Assembly: GCA_016870135.1 (NCBI GenBank)
Contig: VGCF01000019.1
Coordinates: 1 to 14,156 of the forward strand
DNA length: 14,156 nucleotides
Direction: 5' to 3'
From: Alphaproteobacteria bacterium
GTDB lineage: Bacteria > Pseudomonadota > Alphaproteobacteria > Holosporales > Holosporaceae
Part shown: piece by piece, positions 13,989 to 14,156 of the stretch
How positions within the stretch are numbered: the stretch's first letter is position 1
Layout: each line of letters begins with the position of its first letter
Notes under the pieces: generated by a model
The model's database searches: none
Seen by the model: the letters and a program-made list of their open reading frames with translations, nothing else
Told to the model about the DNA's origin: nothing
Position numbers and translations under genes: made by a program

Positions 13989-14156
13989 GTGAAAATCAAA
14001 AAAGCACAACTATTTTCCGCATTAGTCTCGGTAATATTATGTGTACCTGTTATGGGTATGGAACAGCAGAAAAATGAAGAACAGACGATTCAAAGGCGTG
14101 TCAGGATCGCTAATCAAAAAAAAAGAAATCAAAAATCTGAAAATAAAGGGCAAAAC
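13989..14156 (+). CDS. Small exported protein with signal peptide, 3' end outside window
   Basis: From GTG 13989 the frame is open for 56 codons to the right edge. The product begins MKIKKAQLFSALVSVILCV, a classical Sec signal peptide (Lys-rich start, hydrophobic core, small residues near VMG). A very hydrophilic segment follows, rich in Gln, Lys, Arg and Asn (EQQKNEEQ, QKKRNQK). GTG is the only start candidate after the in-frame stop at 13956. There is no Shine-Dalgarno, but a strong promoter lies 23 bases upstream. Local sequence is more AT-rich than the neighbouring genes. The family is not recognisable from this part. The product is periplasmic, outer-membrane or secreted by inference. 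Confidence 0.6.
   Translation, partial: MKIKKAQLFSALVSVILCVPVMGMEQQKNEEQTIQRRVRIANQKKRNQKSENKGQN

Noticed and set aside
13796..14077. A 93-codon frame whose ATG overlaps the asd stop.
   Set aside because: It runs through a convincing terminator and promoter, has no recognisable protein, and overlaps the better supported signal-peptide frame at 13989.

Overview
The window reads as the chromosome of a Gram-negative alphaproteobacterium. It carries LPS export permeases, a SurA chaperone, the truB-rpsO-pnp order and an alphaproteobacterial type of MotA/TolQ/ExbB protein. Base composition is moderate (slightly AT-rich by eye). Several proteins are divergent, and operons that are normally conserved are broken up: there is no nusA-infB-rbfA upstream of truB, and uppS has lost its usual frr/cdsA/dxr neighbours. 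This fits a host-associated, fast-evolving lineage such as Holosporales, but the taxonomic placement is an inference. I see no rRNA, tRNA, CRISPR array, insertion sequence or phage gene.

Layout, left to right. (1) 2-373 (+): the 3' end of an acidic, low-complexity protein that enters from the left edge. (2) 374-924: a gene-free stretch of about 550 bp with several strong inverted repeats. (3) 925-6334 (-): one long gene set, transcribed right to left: MotA/TolQ/ExbB-like channel, truB, rpsO, pnp, and a protein made of three S1 domains. The neighbours overlap or nearly touch, except for a 172 nt structured leader before pnp. A hairpin plus T-tract closes the set at the last stop codon. (4) 6422-7279 (+): an RluC/RluD-family 23S rRNA pseudouridine synthase, convergent with surA. 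A five-copy 13-bp tandem repeat lies between them. (5) 7530-8990 (-) surA, divergent from 8989-11078 (+) lptF and lptG. The surA and lptF start codons interlock in one CATG. (6) 11144-11797 (-): a serine carboxylesterase. (7) 11947-13796 (+): uppS and asd, overlapping by one base and followed by a terminator. The Asd is of the archaeal/fungal type. (8) 13989-14156 (+): the start of a small exported protein behind a near-consensus promoter, cut by the right edge.

By function, region 3 handles RNA: rRNA/tRNA modification, a ribosomal protein, RNA decay, and an extra S1-domain RNA-binding protein that looks copied from the PNPase tail. Regions 5 and 7 serve the envelope: LPS transport, outer-membrane protein folding, the undecaprenyl carrier, and the aspartate-semialdehyde step that leads to diaminopimelate. 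The observations most worth following up are the triple-S1 protein beside pnp, the archaeal-type Asd coupled to uppS, and the divergent uS15.
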